37,732 nucleotides of DNA from positions 1 to 37,732 of IMG/VR virus record IMGVR_UViG_3300047510_000088; one strand, 5' to 3'. Under the pieces are notes generated by a model. It saw nothing but the letters and a program-made list of their open reading frames with translations. It was not told the origin of the DNA and made no database searches. This document shows, piece by piece, positions 32,956-37,595 of this stretch (position 1 is its first letter; every line of letters starts with the position of its first letter). Made by a program: the position numbers and the translations under genes. The DNA is from a virus.

Positions 32956-33247
32956 TAGTTTCTCCAGCAGTTACAAAATGAATAGCTTCGTCAGTACAAA
33001 CAGTGAACTCTGCACCCTCAGCCATAAGATCTTTTACTTTAGCTTCAGCAGCGTGACGCTTCTGATAGACAAACTCTTTGATCTTACCAGACTTAGTATT
33101 AGCGCGGATGATACAACACACAGAACCAGGCAGCTCCCAACCTGCTACCTTCCAAGACATAATCTCTTCAAATGTATGACGCTCGAACATCTCATCAGGA
33201 GCATCTTTGTATTCTTGCCAGTTGTTAGGATAATACTTACCACTCAT
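32936..33247 (-). CDS. 103-aa conserved early hypothetical protein
   Basis: Contains MSGKYYPNNWQEYKDAPDEM, SWKVAGWELPGSVCCIIRAN, then KIKEFVYQKRHAAEAKVKDL and a beta-type end. This layout (short N-terminal YYPNNW, then a strand-rich domain and a helix) is common for cyanopodovirus proteins in front of the RNA polymerase, but I know no function. Its start overlaps the preceding 50-aa gene by 11 bases, and its end overlaps the 43-aa gene. Host take-over is a plausible role for early genes. Confidence 0.78.
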   Translation of the reverse strand: MSGKYYPNNWQEYKDAPDEMFERHTFEEIMSWKVAGWELPGSVCCIIRANTKSGKIKEFVYQKRHAAEAKVKDLMAEGAEFTVCTDEAIHFVTAGETNVIDYD

Positions 33248-33389
33248 CAGCTTGCCTCACGTTGATTAGTTCATCATCTCGTTCGTTGGACAACTCTAAC
33301 GCTGCCCACGCAGCAGACTCAGAGTCGGGCGCTAACAGGTGTATAGTGCCTGAACGTAGGGTCACCTCGTATAGACGTGGTTGTGCCAT
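33237..33389 (-). CDS. 50-aa early protein, unknown
   Basis: Read from the sequence: MAQPRLYEVTLRSGTIHLLA, PDSESAAWAALELSNERDDE, LINVRQADEW. It has two beta strands, an Ala-rich helix and a charged end. The YEVTxRSGTxHLLA and AAWAALELS pattern is shared with unassigned proteins of marine phages, as I recall. The start overlaps the previous stop (TAATG) and it overlaps the 103-aa gene by 11 bases. It is likely translationally coupled. Confidence 0.75.
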   Translation of the reverse strand: MAQPRLYEVTLRSGTIHLLAPDSESAAWAALELSNERDDELINVRQADEW

Positions 33390-33601
33390 TAGGATGCCTT
33401 AGGTGTACGTTTGCGTGGGGTTGGTTTGGATGTAGTTTCGGGTGCGTCCTTGTTATCTGTGAATGTGTCAGTTTCTTTGACAGCCTGACGCAACTCATCA
33501 CGAAGTTTGATGTAATCATCGGTGAACTTACCGACGTTAGAGTAGTGATGAAGCCAACATTCTACAGCGTTAAGTAGCAACCATTCGCGTGTTTCAGTCA
33601 T
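33389..33601 (-). CDS. 70-aa early protein with Trp-rich helix and basic tail
   Basis: MTETREWLLLNAVECWLHHY, then YIKLRDELRQAVKE and a disordered Thr/Pro/Lys/Arg tail ending RKRTPKAS. The basic tail suggests nucleic acid contact. The start overlaps the 39-aa gene stop (ATGA), and the first 11 bases after and including ATG (ATGACTGAAAC) are identical to those of that gene, hinting at a duplicated start cassette. No family recognised. Confidence 0.72.
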   Translation of the reverse strand: MTETREWLLLNAVECWLHHYSNVGKFTDDYIKLRDELRQAVKETDTFTDNKDAPETTSKPTPRKRTPKAS

Positions 33602-33717
33602 TTAGTTAGTTGTTTCTCGTAACGTGTAACGGCAGTGTTAGCTCGTGAGTACACAGCAAGTGTAGACAACAAGCCAACACAGCCGATGATAGCCAAGATG
33701 ATGTTAGTTTCAGTCAT
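33598..33717 (-). CDS. 39-aa single-pass membrane protein
   Basis: Read from the sequence: MTETNIILAIIGCVGLLSTL, then AVYSRANTAVTRYEKQLTK. Residues 5-23 form one hydrophobic helix with a short acidic N-terminus and a basic C-terminus, as in small phage inner-membrane proteins, so N-out or N-in topology is undecided. It may act on the cell envelope, on superinfection or on a host membrane sensor. It overlaps both neighbours by 4-8 bases and is expected to be translated from the same mRNA. Confidence 0.75.
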   Translation of the reverse strand: MTETNIILAIIGCVGLLSTLAVYSRANTAVTRYEKQLTK

Positions 33718-33856
33718 TCAGGAGAGTTAGTTGTTCAAAGTTAATGTGATCGCAGCATGAATCATCATCATGCAAATCTATCATATCAGTGTCAACAGTA
33801 GACACAAGCTTGTCAAACAAGAAGTTAACAAACTCTCGATTCTCTTGACTAATCAT
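33710..33856 (-). CDS. 48-aa acidic early protein
   Basis: Read from the sequence: MISQENREFVNFLFDKLVST, then VDTDMIDLHDDDSCCDHINF and EQLTLLND. It is acidic (Asp-rich middle), with one Cys-Cys pair next to Asp and His residues that could bind a metal, but this is speculative. The start directly follows the stop of the 64-aa gene (TGA, ATG), and its end overlaps the 39-aa gene by eight bases. No family recognised. Confidence 0.68.
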   Translation of the reverse strand: MISQENREFVNFLFDKLVSTVDTDMIDLHDDDSCCDHINFEQLTLLND

Positions 33857-34051
33857 TCAGTAATTCTCCTCAGTTTGATCGTACGATTCAGCCCACGCAA
33901 GATACCTATAATAGTCTACATGATTCTCACGATACTCATGCCATGGATCTACAGTAGACAACACTACCTCAGGATTGGCTAAGATACGTTTCCAATACTT
34001 GATAAGATCGTGTGCAGTGTTAATGAGTTCGTAGCAGGTGTTGCTAATCAT
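33857..34051 (-). CDS. 64-aa early protein, unknown
   Basis: MISNTCYELINTAHDLIKYW, then RILANPEVVLSTVDPWHEYR and an acidic Tyr-rich end SYDQTEENY. It is helical with many aromatic residues. It starts within the stop of the 95-aa gene (ATGA) and is followed without gap by the 48-aa gene. The first two codons and the bases around the start (CTGAATGATTAG) are the same in the next gene. No family recognised. Confidence 0.7.
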   Translation of the reverse strand: MISNTCYELINTAHDLIKYWKRILANPEVVLSTVDPWHEYRENHVDYYRYLAWAESYDQTEENY

Positions 34052-34335
34052 TCAGCGTCCTCCTCTTTTTTGTAAGCGTCAAGAAACCCTTCAAGTGCTT
34101 CGATCATTTCACGTGCAGACTCTAGTTGATGAGGTTTGCCCTCAAGTTCTTTGAGGATGTTATCACCAGCGCAGAAAGCATTGCGAGCACATGTAAACAT
34201 TGTACGTGCACTGATACCTGCAATTTCTACACGAGACTCATCATCAGCGATAAAGTTCATGGTATCATCATGCTTACAATAGAACATGTGAGCATCTTTG
34301 AGAAAGAAGTTATAGCTAACAGTGGGAGCTTGCAT
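34048..34335 (-). CDS. 95-aa early protein, unknown
   Basis: MQAPTVSYNFFLKDAHMFYC, a beta-rich stretch up to residue 40, then a Cys/Ala helix, and a helical acidic end with HQLESAREMIEALEGF. It has four Cys or His pairs without a clear finger spacing. It is the first gene of the coupled chain that leads toward the RNA polymerase. Its leader is a G-poor CA-rich stretch ending in an AAGGA 13 bases before the ATG, so this start has a Shine-Dalgarno sequence although others nearby do not. Confidence 0.72.
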   Translation of the reverse strand: MQAPTVSYNFFLKDAHMFYCKHDDTMNFIADDESRVEIAGISARTMFTCARNAFCAGDNILKELEGKPHQLESAREMIEALEGFLDAYKKEEDAE

Positions 34336-34382
34336 TAATTGAGTGCGTCCTTGTGATGTGTGAATGTGTTGGTTTGTGTTAG
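34336..34382 (-). promoter_or_regulatory. CA-rich, nearly guanine-free leader
   Basis: Reading on the minus strand, the first 36 or so bases after the preceding stop contain no G (CTAACTAACACAAACC, then AACACATTCACACATCACAA), followed by GGACGCACTCAATTA and the ATG. Parts of it (AACTAACA and ACACATTCACA) also occur in the leader of the gene at 35026. Unstructured CA-rich leaders favour ribosome loading. Confidence 0.5.
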
Positions 34383-34709
34383 TTAGGCAGCGACGGTTTG
34401 TTCCATGTCTTGCATAACTTTCTGGCAGTAAGCCTCAACGACAAACCAAACTGCTTGCGTTTTAAGTTCAAGAATTGACGAGATCTTGGCTTGCTTAGTG
34501 AGCGTAGCCATCCAATCATTGCCGAGCATGTCATAGCAAACATCCTCTACGCTGTCTTCGTGAGTATCAAAGAACTCGTTACATTCTTGGTTGTAGATGA
34601 AACCAGACACACCACCACTACAACCGTGGTGTGCAACATCGCGGATCTCGTCCATATCATCGAAACGCTCTTTAAGAGCATCGGTGAGTTCGTGGGTGTA
34701 GAAAAGCAT
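34383..34709 (-). CDS. 108-aa early protein with HGCSGG motif
   Basis: I choose ATG 34709 (MLFYTHELTDALKERFDDMD). The longer frame from 34835 runs back through hairpin elements and is unlikely. The sequence DVAHHGCSGGVSGFIYNQEC, then FFDTHEDSVEDVCYDML, is similar in layout to small phage proteins with an HGxxGGxxGFIYYxxT motif (a DUF7222-type family, recalled with moderate certainty). The rest is helical. No enzyme function is known. It follows the double hairpin at 34744-34791 and has no clear Shine-Dalgarno sequence. Confidence 0.75.
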   Translation of the reverse strand: MLFYTHELTDALKERFDDMDEIRDVAHHGCSGGVSGFIYNQECNEFFDTHEDSVEDVCYDMLGNDWMATLTKQAKISSILELKTQAVWFVVEAYCQKVMQDMEQTVAA

Positions 34710-34743
34710 CAGGCGGAAAAGGTGAAGAACACATAGTCTCGTT

Positions 34744-34791
34744 GAGTGTAACGAAACACTCTTGAGGACTATAGAAAAGCCCGAAGGCTTT
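34744..34791 (-). other. Double hairpin element A
   Basis: Minus strand, beginning 11 bases after the stop of the 74-aa gene: AAAGCC, TTCG, GGCTTT, a short spacer, then GAGTGT, TTCGTT, ACACTC. The first hairpin has the very stable UUCG tetraloop and is followed by only four T, so it is at best a weak terminator. It is one of three related elements located behind consecutive small genes. Confidence 0.75.
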
Positions 34792-34801
34792 AGTATAATC
34801 G

Positions 34802-35026
34802 TCAGCCAACGACGGTGTACTGATTGCCCTTGCAATATGCATTGACAAACTTACCAGCAGACTCAAACTCTCCGAAGAAGAAGTCAGTAATTGCTTCAGC
34901 GTTAACGTTCTCATACAGGAACGATTTAGCACTGGAGACATACTCAACGAGTGCCTGGCTAGTAGCAGGATTGAGCTTCAGGCTACGGATAGCGGAAGAC
35001 TGCAGGTTGTCAGCTTGAAAGAACAT
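34802..35026 (-). CDS. 74-aa KTSC-domain-like protein
   Basis: I choose ATG 35026 (MFFQADNLQSSAIRSLKLNP), since residues upstream cross a hairpin element. The order SSAIRSL, ALVEYVSSAKSFLYENVNAE, FFGEFESAGKFVNAYCKG matches the short KTSC domain (strands with a xYENV turn, then a Ser-x-Gly-Lys-Phe loop). The family is small and its function is uncertain; KTSC has been seen near RNA or translation proteins. No Shine-Dalgarno sequence is present. The leader is guanine-free. Confidence 0.72.
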   Translation of the reverse strand: MFFQADNLQSSAIRSLKLNPATSQALVEYVSSAKSFLYENVNAEAITDFFFGEFESAGKFVNAYCKGNQYTVVG

Positions 35027-35053
35027 GATGTGAATGTGTAATGTTAGTTGAGC

Positions 35054-35089
35054 GTAGTCGTGAGGACTACAGAAAACCCCGAAGGGTTT
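35054..35089 (-). other. Double hairpin element B with guanine-free leader behind it
   Basis: Minus strand, 10 bases after the stop of the 78-aa gene: AAACCC, TTCG, GGGTTT, TCT, then GTAGTC, CTCAC, GACTAC. It is followed by a 27-base leader that has only one G and ends CATTACACATTCACATC in front of the ATG at 35026. The stop-to-hairpin segment TGACGATTACACTAAA is nearly identical to that of element A. Confidence 0.78.
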
Positions 35090-35099
35090 AGTGTAATCG

Positions 35100-35336
35100 T
35101 CAGGCAATAGCGAGATTAACACCGAATGCTTGCTTAACTCGTGGGTTGTTGATGATGTTATCGTTCACCCAAAACCCAAGAGACATGTTAGGATTAAGCT
35201 CAAGGTTGAGGATAGCACGACGGCTCACGTTAGTATAACGATACCAATGTCCATTAGCAAACTTGACGTTAACACGTCCAAGGAAGATATCGGTGACGAT
35301 GTAATCAATTGCGTCAGAAGTGCGAGTGATAAGCAT
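35100..35336 (-). CDS. 78-aa KTSC-domain-like protein, paralogue of the next gene
   Basis: MLITRTSDAIDYIVTDIFLG, then RVNVKFANGHWYRYTNVSRR and LELNPNMSLGFWVNDNIINN. It has the KTSC layout: a strand with VKFANGxWYRY and a TNV turn, followed by a SxGxW loop in place of the usual SxGKF. It is clearly related in pattern to the 74-aa neighbour but strongly diverged, as in an old tandem duplication. No Shine-Dalgarno sequence precedes the ATG. The leader AACCTTAAACACTTCACAAC is guanine-free. Confidence 0.7.
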   Translation of the reverse strand: MLITRTSDAIDYIVTDIFLGRVNVKFANGHWYRYTNVSRRAILNLELNPNMSLGFWVNDNIINNPRVKQAFGVNLAIA

Positions 35337-35364
35337 GTTGTGAAGTGTTTAAGGTTGAATGAGT

Positions 35365-35404
35365 GTAGCCTGTAAGCTACAGAAACCCATCAGATGTTGA
35401 TGGG
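35365..35404 (-). other. Double hairpin element C
   Basis: Minus strand, about 14 bases after the stop of the 67-aa gene: CCCATCA, ACATC, TGATGGG, TTTCT, then GTAGC, TTACAG, GCTAC. It has the same layout as elements A and B (GC-rich stem, TTTCT-type link, second stem starting GTAG) but different stem sequences, so the structure is conserved rather than the sequence. A guanine-free leader follows. Confidence 0.75.
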
Positions 35405-35418
35405 AAAGTGTAACTAAC

Positions 35419-35622
35419 TCAAAGCCAATGGCGGATATACTCATCGAGATCGTCAGAAGATGACTCATCGATAAGCTCAGCATCTGTCAGCTGTTGCAGC
35501 ATCTGAAGATATTCGTCAGGAGTAGGATCAACATCGGGATCGAAGTCGTCATGACAAAGGAACTGGTACTCGTGATACAAGGCAGAGATAAGGTGAGAGC
35601 GGTTGAAAGCTGTGGTTGTCAT
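35419..35622 (-). CDS. 67-aa acidic early protein, leaderless
   Basis: I choose ATG 35622 (MTTTAFNRSHLISALYHEYQ), because the promoter -10 element ends six bases upstream. The longer frame from 35712 would include the promoter. Acidic and Asp-rich (FDPDVDPTPDEYLQMLQQLT, then SSSDDLDEYIRHWL), helical, with a proline/Asp turn. Such small acidic early proteins often inhibit host enzymes by mimicking DNA, but no direct match is known. It should be translated from an mRNA that starts at the ATG. Confidence 0.75.
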   Translation of the reverse strand: MTTTAFNRSHLISALYHEYQFLCHDDFDPDVDPTPDEYLQMLQQLTDAELIDESSSDDLDEYIRHWL

Positions 35623-35628
35623 GCTGTA

Positions 35629-35657
35629 AGTATGGCACAGAATCGGTGGAAAGTCAA
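35629..35657 (-). promoter_or_regulatory. Sigma70 promoter for 67-aa gene, leaderless
   Basis: Minus strand: -35 TTGACT (35652-35657), 17-base spacer, extended -10 TGC-CATACT (CATACT at 35629-35634). The start of transcription, seven bases below the -10, falls on the A of ATG 35622. The stop codon TGA of the upstream 56-aa gene lies inside the -35 box. The stretch upstream (ACTGTCCACCATCGC) is nearly the same as at the second promoter. Confidence 0.85.
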
Positions 35658-35824
35658 GCGATGGTGGACAGTATGCGAAGCGCCACAGTGCCACCGCAGA
35701 TGATGCTATCACTGTTCAGCTTCTCCTGCACAACAGGAAGGAAGCGAGACGAGAAGCCAGTATCACGCCATTCGGCGGCGTGCTCGGCGTACCATTGCAG
35801 GCGGTAAGAGGTTTGTTCTTTCAT
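35654..35824 (-). CDS. 56-aa early protein, leaderless
   Basis: I choose ATG 35824 (MKEQTSYRLQWYAEHAAEWR), six bases below the promoter -10. The protein is a Trp/Tyr/Glu helix followed by FSSRFLPVVQEKLNSDSIIC and GGTVALRILSTIA. It has no family match that I recognise. The -35 box of the next promoter contains its TGA stop. It is likely among the first proteins made after infection by host RNA polymerase. Confidence 0.68.
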   Translation of the reverse strand: MKEQTSYRLQWYAEHAAEWRDTGFSSRFLPVVQEKLNSDSIICGGTVALRILSTIA

Positions 35825-35830
35825 GCTTTT

Positions 35831-35859
35831 AGTATGGCACACCTTGAGGCAAAAGTCAA
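35831..35859 (-). promoter_or_regulatory. Sigma70 promoter for 56-aa gene, leaderless
   Basis: Minus strand: -35 TTGACT (35854-35859), 17-base spacer, extended -10 TGC-CATACT (CATACT at 35831-35836). The predicted transcription start is the A of ATG 35824. ACTGTCCACTACCCC lies directly before the -35. This is a near copy of the promoter at 35629-35657, with identical boxes and spacing. Confidence 0.87.
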
Positions 35860-35873
35860 GGGGTAGTGGACAG

Positions 35874-36053
35874 TTAATTGACTGGCATGTAGTACACGTG
35901 TTCTACAGCATCAGATACTTCGCTATGTTGAACACCGTTAATCTTAGCGGGTTTGTTACGCTTACCCTTTGGCACTTTGTTACACCAAAGCAGGTTAGAC
36001 ATAGGCTTAGCACCTAGTACAAAGGTTGTGTCTTTTAGTTTAATGCGTGGCAC
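35874..36053 (-). CDS. 59-aa basic early protein, GTG start
   Basis: I choose GTG 36053: AAGGGAG lies five bases upstream, a very good Shine-Dalgarno sequence, and the promoter box at 36078 lies just before. A longer frame from a TTG at 36128 would start upstream of the promoter. The protein is basic with many Lys, one WCNKVPKGKRNKPAKINGVQ segment, and a VSDAVEHVYYMPVN end, helical to mixed. No family recognised. Function unknown. Confidence 0.68.
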   Translation of the reverse strand: MPRIKLKDTTFVLGAKPMSNLLWCNKVPKGKRNKPAKINGVQHSEVSDAVEHVYYMPVN

Positions 36054-36077
36054 TGTTGCTCCCTTGACTACCTTAGT

Positions 36078-36086
36078 AGTATGGCA
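36078..36086 (-). promoter_or_regulatory. Extended -10 (TGC-CATACT) for 59-aa gene
   Basis: This is the same TGTGCCATACT block as in the two leaderless promoters, but no -35 match is present at 17 bases. An extended -10 can work without it. The start would be near 36071, giving an 18-base leader with the AAGGGAG ribosome site before GTG 36053. Confidence 0.55.
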
Positions 36087-36385
36087 CAGCGCCAAGCCGT
36101 TTGGTTGAAATGGTGTGCACTTGTTCAACTGGCGCTCAACTGACGCTAACAGGCGGAAGGCATGACAGATGTTTTGATGTCGGTATGCGCGTTAACGCAT
36201 ATTAGCTTATTGCAAACCATTCTCAATAAGGCGTAACGATAGATGCTTAACCGCTCCGCGCTTCGCGCTCCGCTCCCTTTGCCGAGCTGGATGATACAGC
36301 ATAACACGGGATGAAGGAAGCGAGGCGAAGCCGAGCGGCATTGATAGGGATTGGTGATACCCCCCATGGGGGATTGATCAGCGTC
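36087..36385 (-). ncRNA. Structured early leader, candidate ncRNA
   Basis: About 300 bases follow the strong promoter at 36392-36421 before the next gene control region. No convincing gene is present. A 73-codon frame (36146-36367) is judged spurious. The stretch contains the palindrome CCCCCATGGGGG (36361-36372), GC-rich repeats built on GCGAAGC/GCTTCGC (36250-36275 and 36315-36340), a GCGC-TTC-GCGC hairpin (36258-36268) and the palindrome GCGTTAACGC (36189-36198). It should fold strongly. It may be a leader, a small RNA or a processing region. Confidence 0.4.
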
Positions 36386-36391
36386 GCTTAT

Positions 36392-36421
36392 ATGATATAT
36401 GGTAAGACAAAATTATGTCAA
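36392..36421 (-). promoter_or_regulatory. Strong sigma70-type early promoter
   Basis: Minus strand: perfect -35 TTGACA (36416-36421), then an 18-base spacer to TATCAT (36392-36397), or 16 bases to TATATC. The -35 directly follows the T-run of the large inverted repeat. It faces the small early genes, so host RNA polymerase would read it at once after DNA entry. Confidence 0.8.
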
Positions 36422-36425
36422 AAAT

Positions 36426-36531
36426 CTAAGACCCCTCTACAAGCCCTCTGGGGGCTCGCTACGCTCGCTCACCTCACCAACGTACCAAGGAGCGGTCAAA
36501 CGCATCTCAGGGAGGCTTGTAGAGGTCTTAG
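36426..36531 (-). repeat. Long inverted repeat, likely terminator
   Basis: Arms CTAAGACCCCTCTACAAGCC (36426-36445) and GGCTTGTAGAGGTCTTAG (36514-36531) are complementary over 18 pairs, apart from a two-base bulge. The loop is 68 bases and includes a GCTCGCTACGCTCGCTC block. On the minus strand, ATTTTT follows the stem. This would end the thyX transcript right before the early promoter. The left end of the loop and one arm are also coding for the 103-aa protein below thyX. Confidence 0.75.
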
Positions 36532-36748
36532 ACGGCGTTTCCTTGTAGATCGGAGTGACCATATCGGGCATAGGAGGTAATTTAACCTCTTCAATGGCTT
36601 TTGTTACCTCTGTTTTGACTCTATAGTCGATTATTTTCTCCTCAAGCCACCACAAAAGGGCGAAGACGAGGTGATCCCACCACGGGATACCCCGACTCCA
36701 CGCCTTTTGAAGAGTCTTAAACTCATTTAGTCTAAGTTTTTGTTCCAC
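36437..36748 (-). CDS. 103-aa protein with one hydrophobic helix
   Basis: MEQKLRLNEFKTLQKAWSRG, then the hydrophobic WWDHLVFALLWWLEEKI (23-39), a basic/acidic helix, and a long disordered end. It overlaps the thyX 3' end by 22 bases. The last residues (GEVSERSEPPEGL) are encoded by the inverted-repeat/GC-block region, so this tail was probably added by a repeat that entered the gene. Single-pass membrane association is likely. Function unknown, and a chance frame cannot be fully excluded. Confidence 0.6.
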   Translation of the reverse strand: MEQKLRLNEFKTLQKAWSRGIPWWDHLVFALLWWLEEKIIDYRVKTEVTKAIEEVKLPPMPDMVTPIYKETPSKTSTSLPEMRLTAPWYVGEVSERSEPPEGL

Positions 36749-37368
36749 ATCGCTTCGGATACGCTTGGAAGGTGTTGATAAAGTAGGTCTTGTACCTGTG
36801 CAGCTATTTGTGCGTGTTCTTTTTGAGTACCGTTAGAGGTTCGGAGGTCACAATAGTGTAGCCAACTTCTAATACTACCATTCATGTACATACGGGTAGG
36901 CATAGACAACGGTAACACCTCTCTTGCACACTCCTTAGCTACACCTTGTTCAAGTAGTTTCTTATAGACTAACTCCGAATGTTTAAAGAGTTGAGTAATT
37001 TCTTGTTTAAGAAACAGGTCTTCCTCTTCTACTTCGATGCTATTCTGTCTATTCTTTGTGTCTTGTAAACGCAGTTGAGGTACTGTAGGACTTCCGAGTT
37101 GGGAAGCATCTGCATACCGTTGGCTAAACTCTTGAAAGCTAAAGCTTCTATGTCTTAGTATCTGTGCTGCTATGCTTCGGGTTGTTTCTATTTCTACACA
37201 CATGTTCACCATCTCAAAGGGTGACCAATGAGAATGATCAATAAGGTACTTAATTAGTTTAGCACTAGTCTTAGTGTTTGTTTGGTTAGAGGGATTAGAT
37301 ACTCTAGCCATGTAACTAATTAGTTCTTCTGCATCAGGTGTTACATGAATGAGTTTAACGGAGTGCAT
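36727..37368 (-). CDS. thyX: Flavin-dependent thymidylate synthase
   Basis: 213 aa. The RHRX7S signature is present: Arg72-His73-Arg74 and Ser82 in LRHRSFSFQEFSQRYADASQ, with HSHWSPFEMVNM before it and SWLHYCDLRTSNGTQKEHAQ near the substrate and FAD contacts. It makes dTMP from dUMP with FAD and methylene-tetrahydrofolate. It supplies thymidylate together with the reductase genes, but lies in the early block far from them. Its start is preceded by a 135-base gap behind a strong terminator, so it must have its own promoter. Confidence 0.96.
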   Translation of the reverse strand: MHSVKLIHVTPDAEELISYMARVSNPSNQTNTKTSAKLIKYLIDHSHWSPFEMVNMCVEIETTRSIAAQILRHRSFSFQEFSQRYADASQLGSPTVPQLRLQDTKNRQNSIEVEEEDLFLKQEITQLFKHSELVYKKLLEQGVAKECAREVLPLSMPTRMYMNGSIRSWLHYCDLRTSNGTQKEHAQIAAQVQDLLYQHLPSVSEAMWNKNLD

Positions 37369-37503
37369 ACAGTAGTATCAGTAGTGGTGGGATTCAGATG
37401 GATTGAAAGAATCAGTACTCACTGGATTCAGACAGTAGAGTAGATGAATGAACTAAGAGGGAGAATGTTTGTCTTTGGAGTCTTTGTTCCCTCACTGTTC
37501 ATT
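37369..37503 (-). promoter_or_regulatory. Gap upstream of thyX, with short repeats
   Basis: No gene was found. The stretch contains GGATTCAGA twice (37390-37398 and 37424-37432) and several CAGTAG/TAGTAT words, all A/G-rich on the plus strand. No consensus -35/-10 pair or Shine-Dalgarno sequence before the thyX ATG is evident. It must hold the promoter for thyX, since the upstream transcript ends at 37504. Confidence 0.35.
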
Positions 37504-37544
37504 AAAGGAAAAAGGAGGAATGAGAGCTTGTCTCGAATTCCTCC
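37504..37544 (-). terminator. Rho-independent terminator upstream of thyX
   Basis: Minus strand: GGAGGAATTCGAGA, CAAGC, TCTCATTCCTCC, then TTTTTCCTTT. The stem is 12 pairs with a two-base bulge. It ends the transcript of the gene cut by the right edge. Confidence 0.9.
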
Positions 37545-37595
37545 CGTCGGGAAATGGGTCCACCCTTCCCATCCCCCTTTACGGCCGCCATGTGT

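Noticed and set aside
34672-34947. 91-codon minus frame
   Set aside because: It crosses the end of one real gene, a double hairpin and the start of the next, in another frame.
35623-35712. N-terminal extension of the 67-aa gene
   Set aside because: The extension would read through the promoter and the overlapping 56-aa gene. The ATG at 35622 lies exactly on the predicted transcription start.
36146-36367. 73-codon minus frame in the early leader
   Set aside because: Its composition is unlike a protein, no ribosome site is present, and the GC palindromes dominate it. The stretch is more likely RNA structure.
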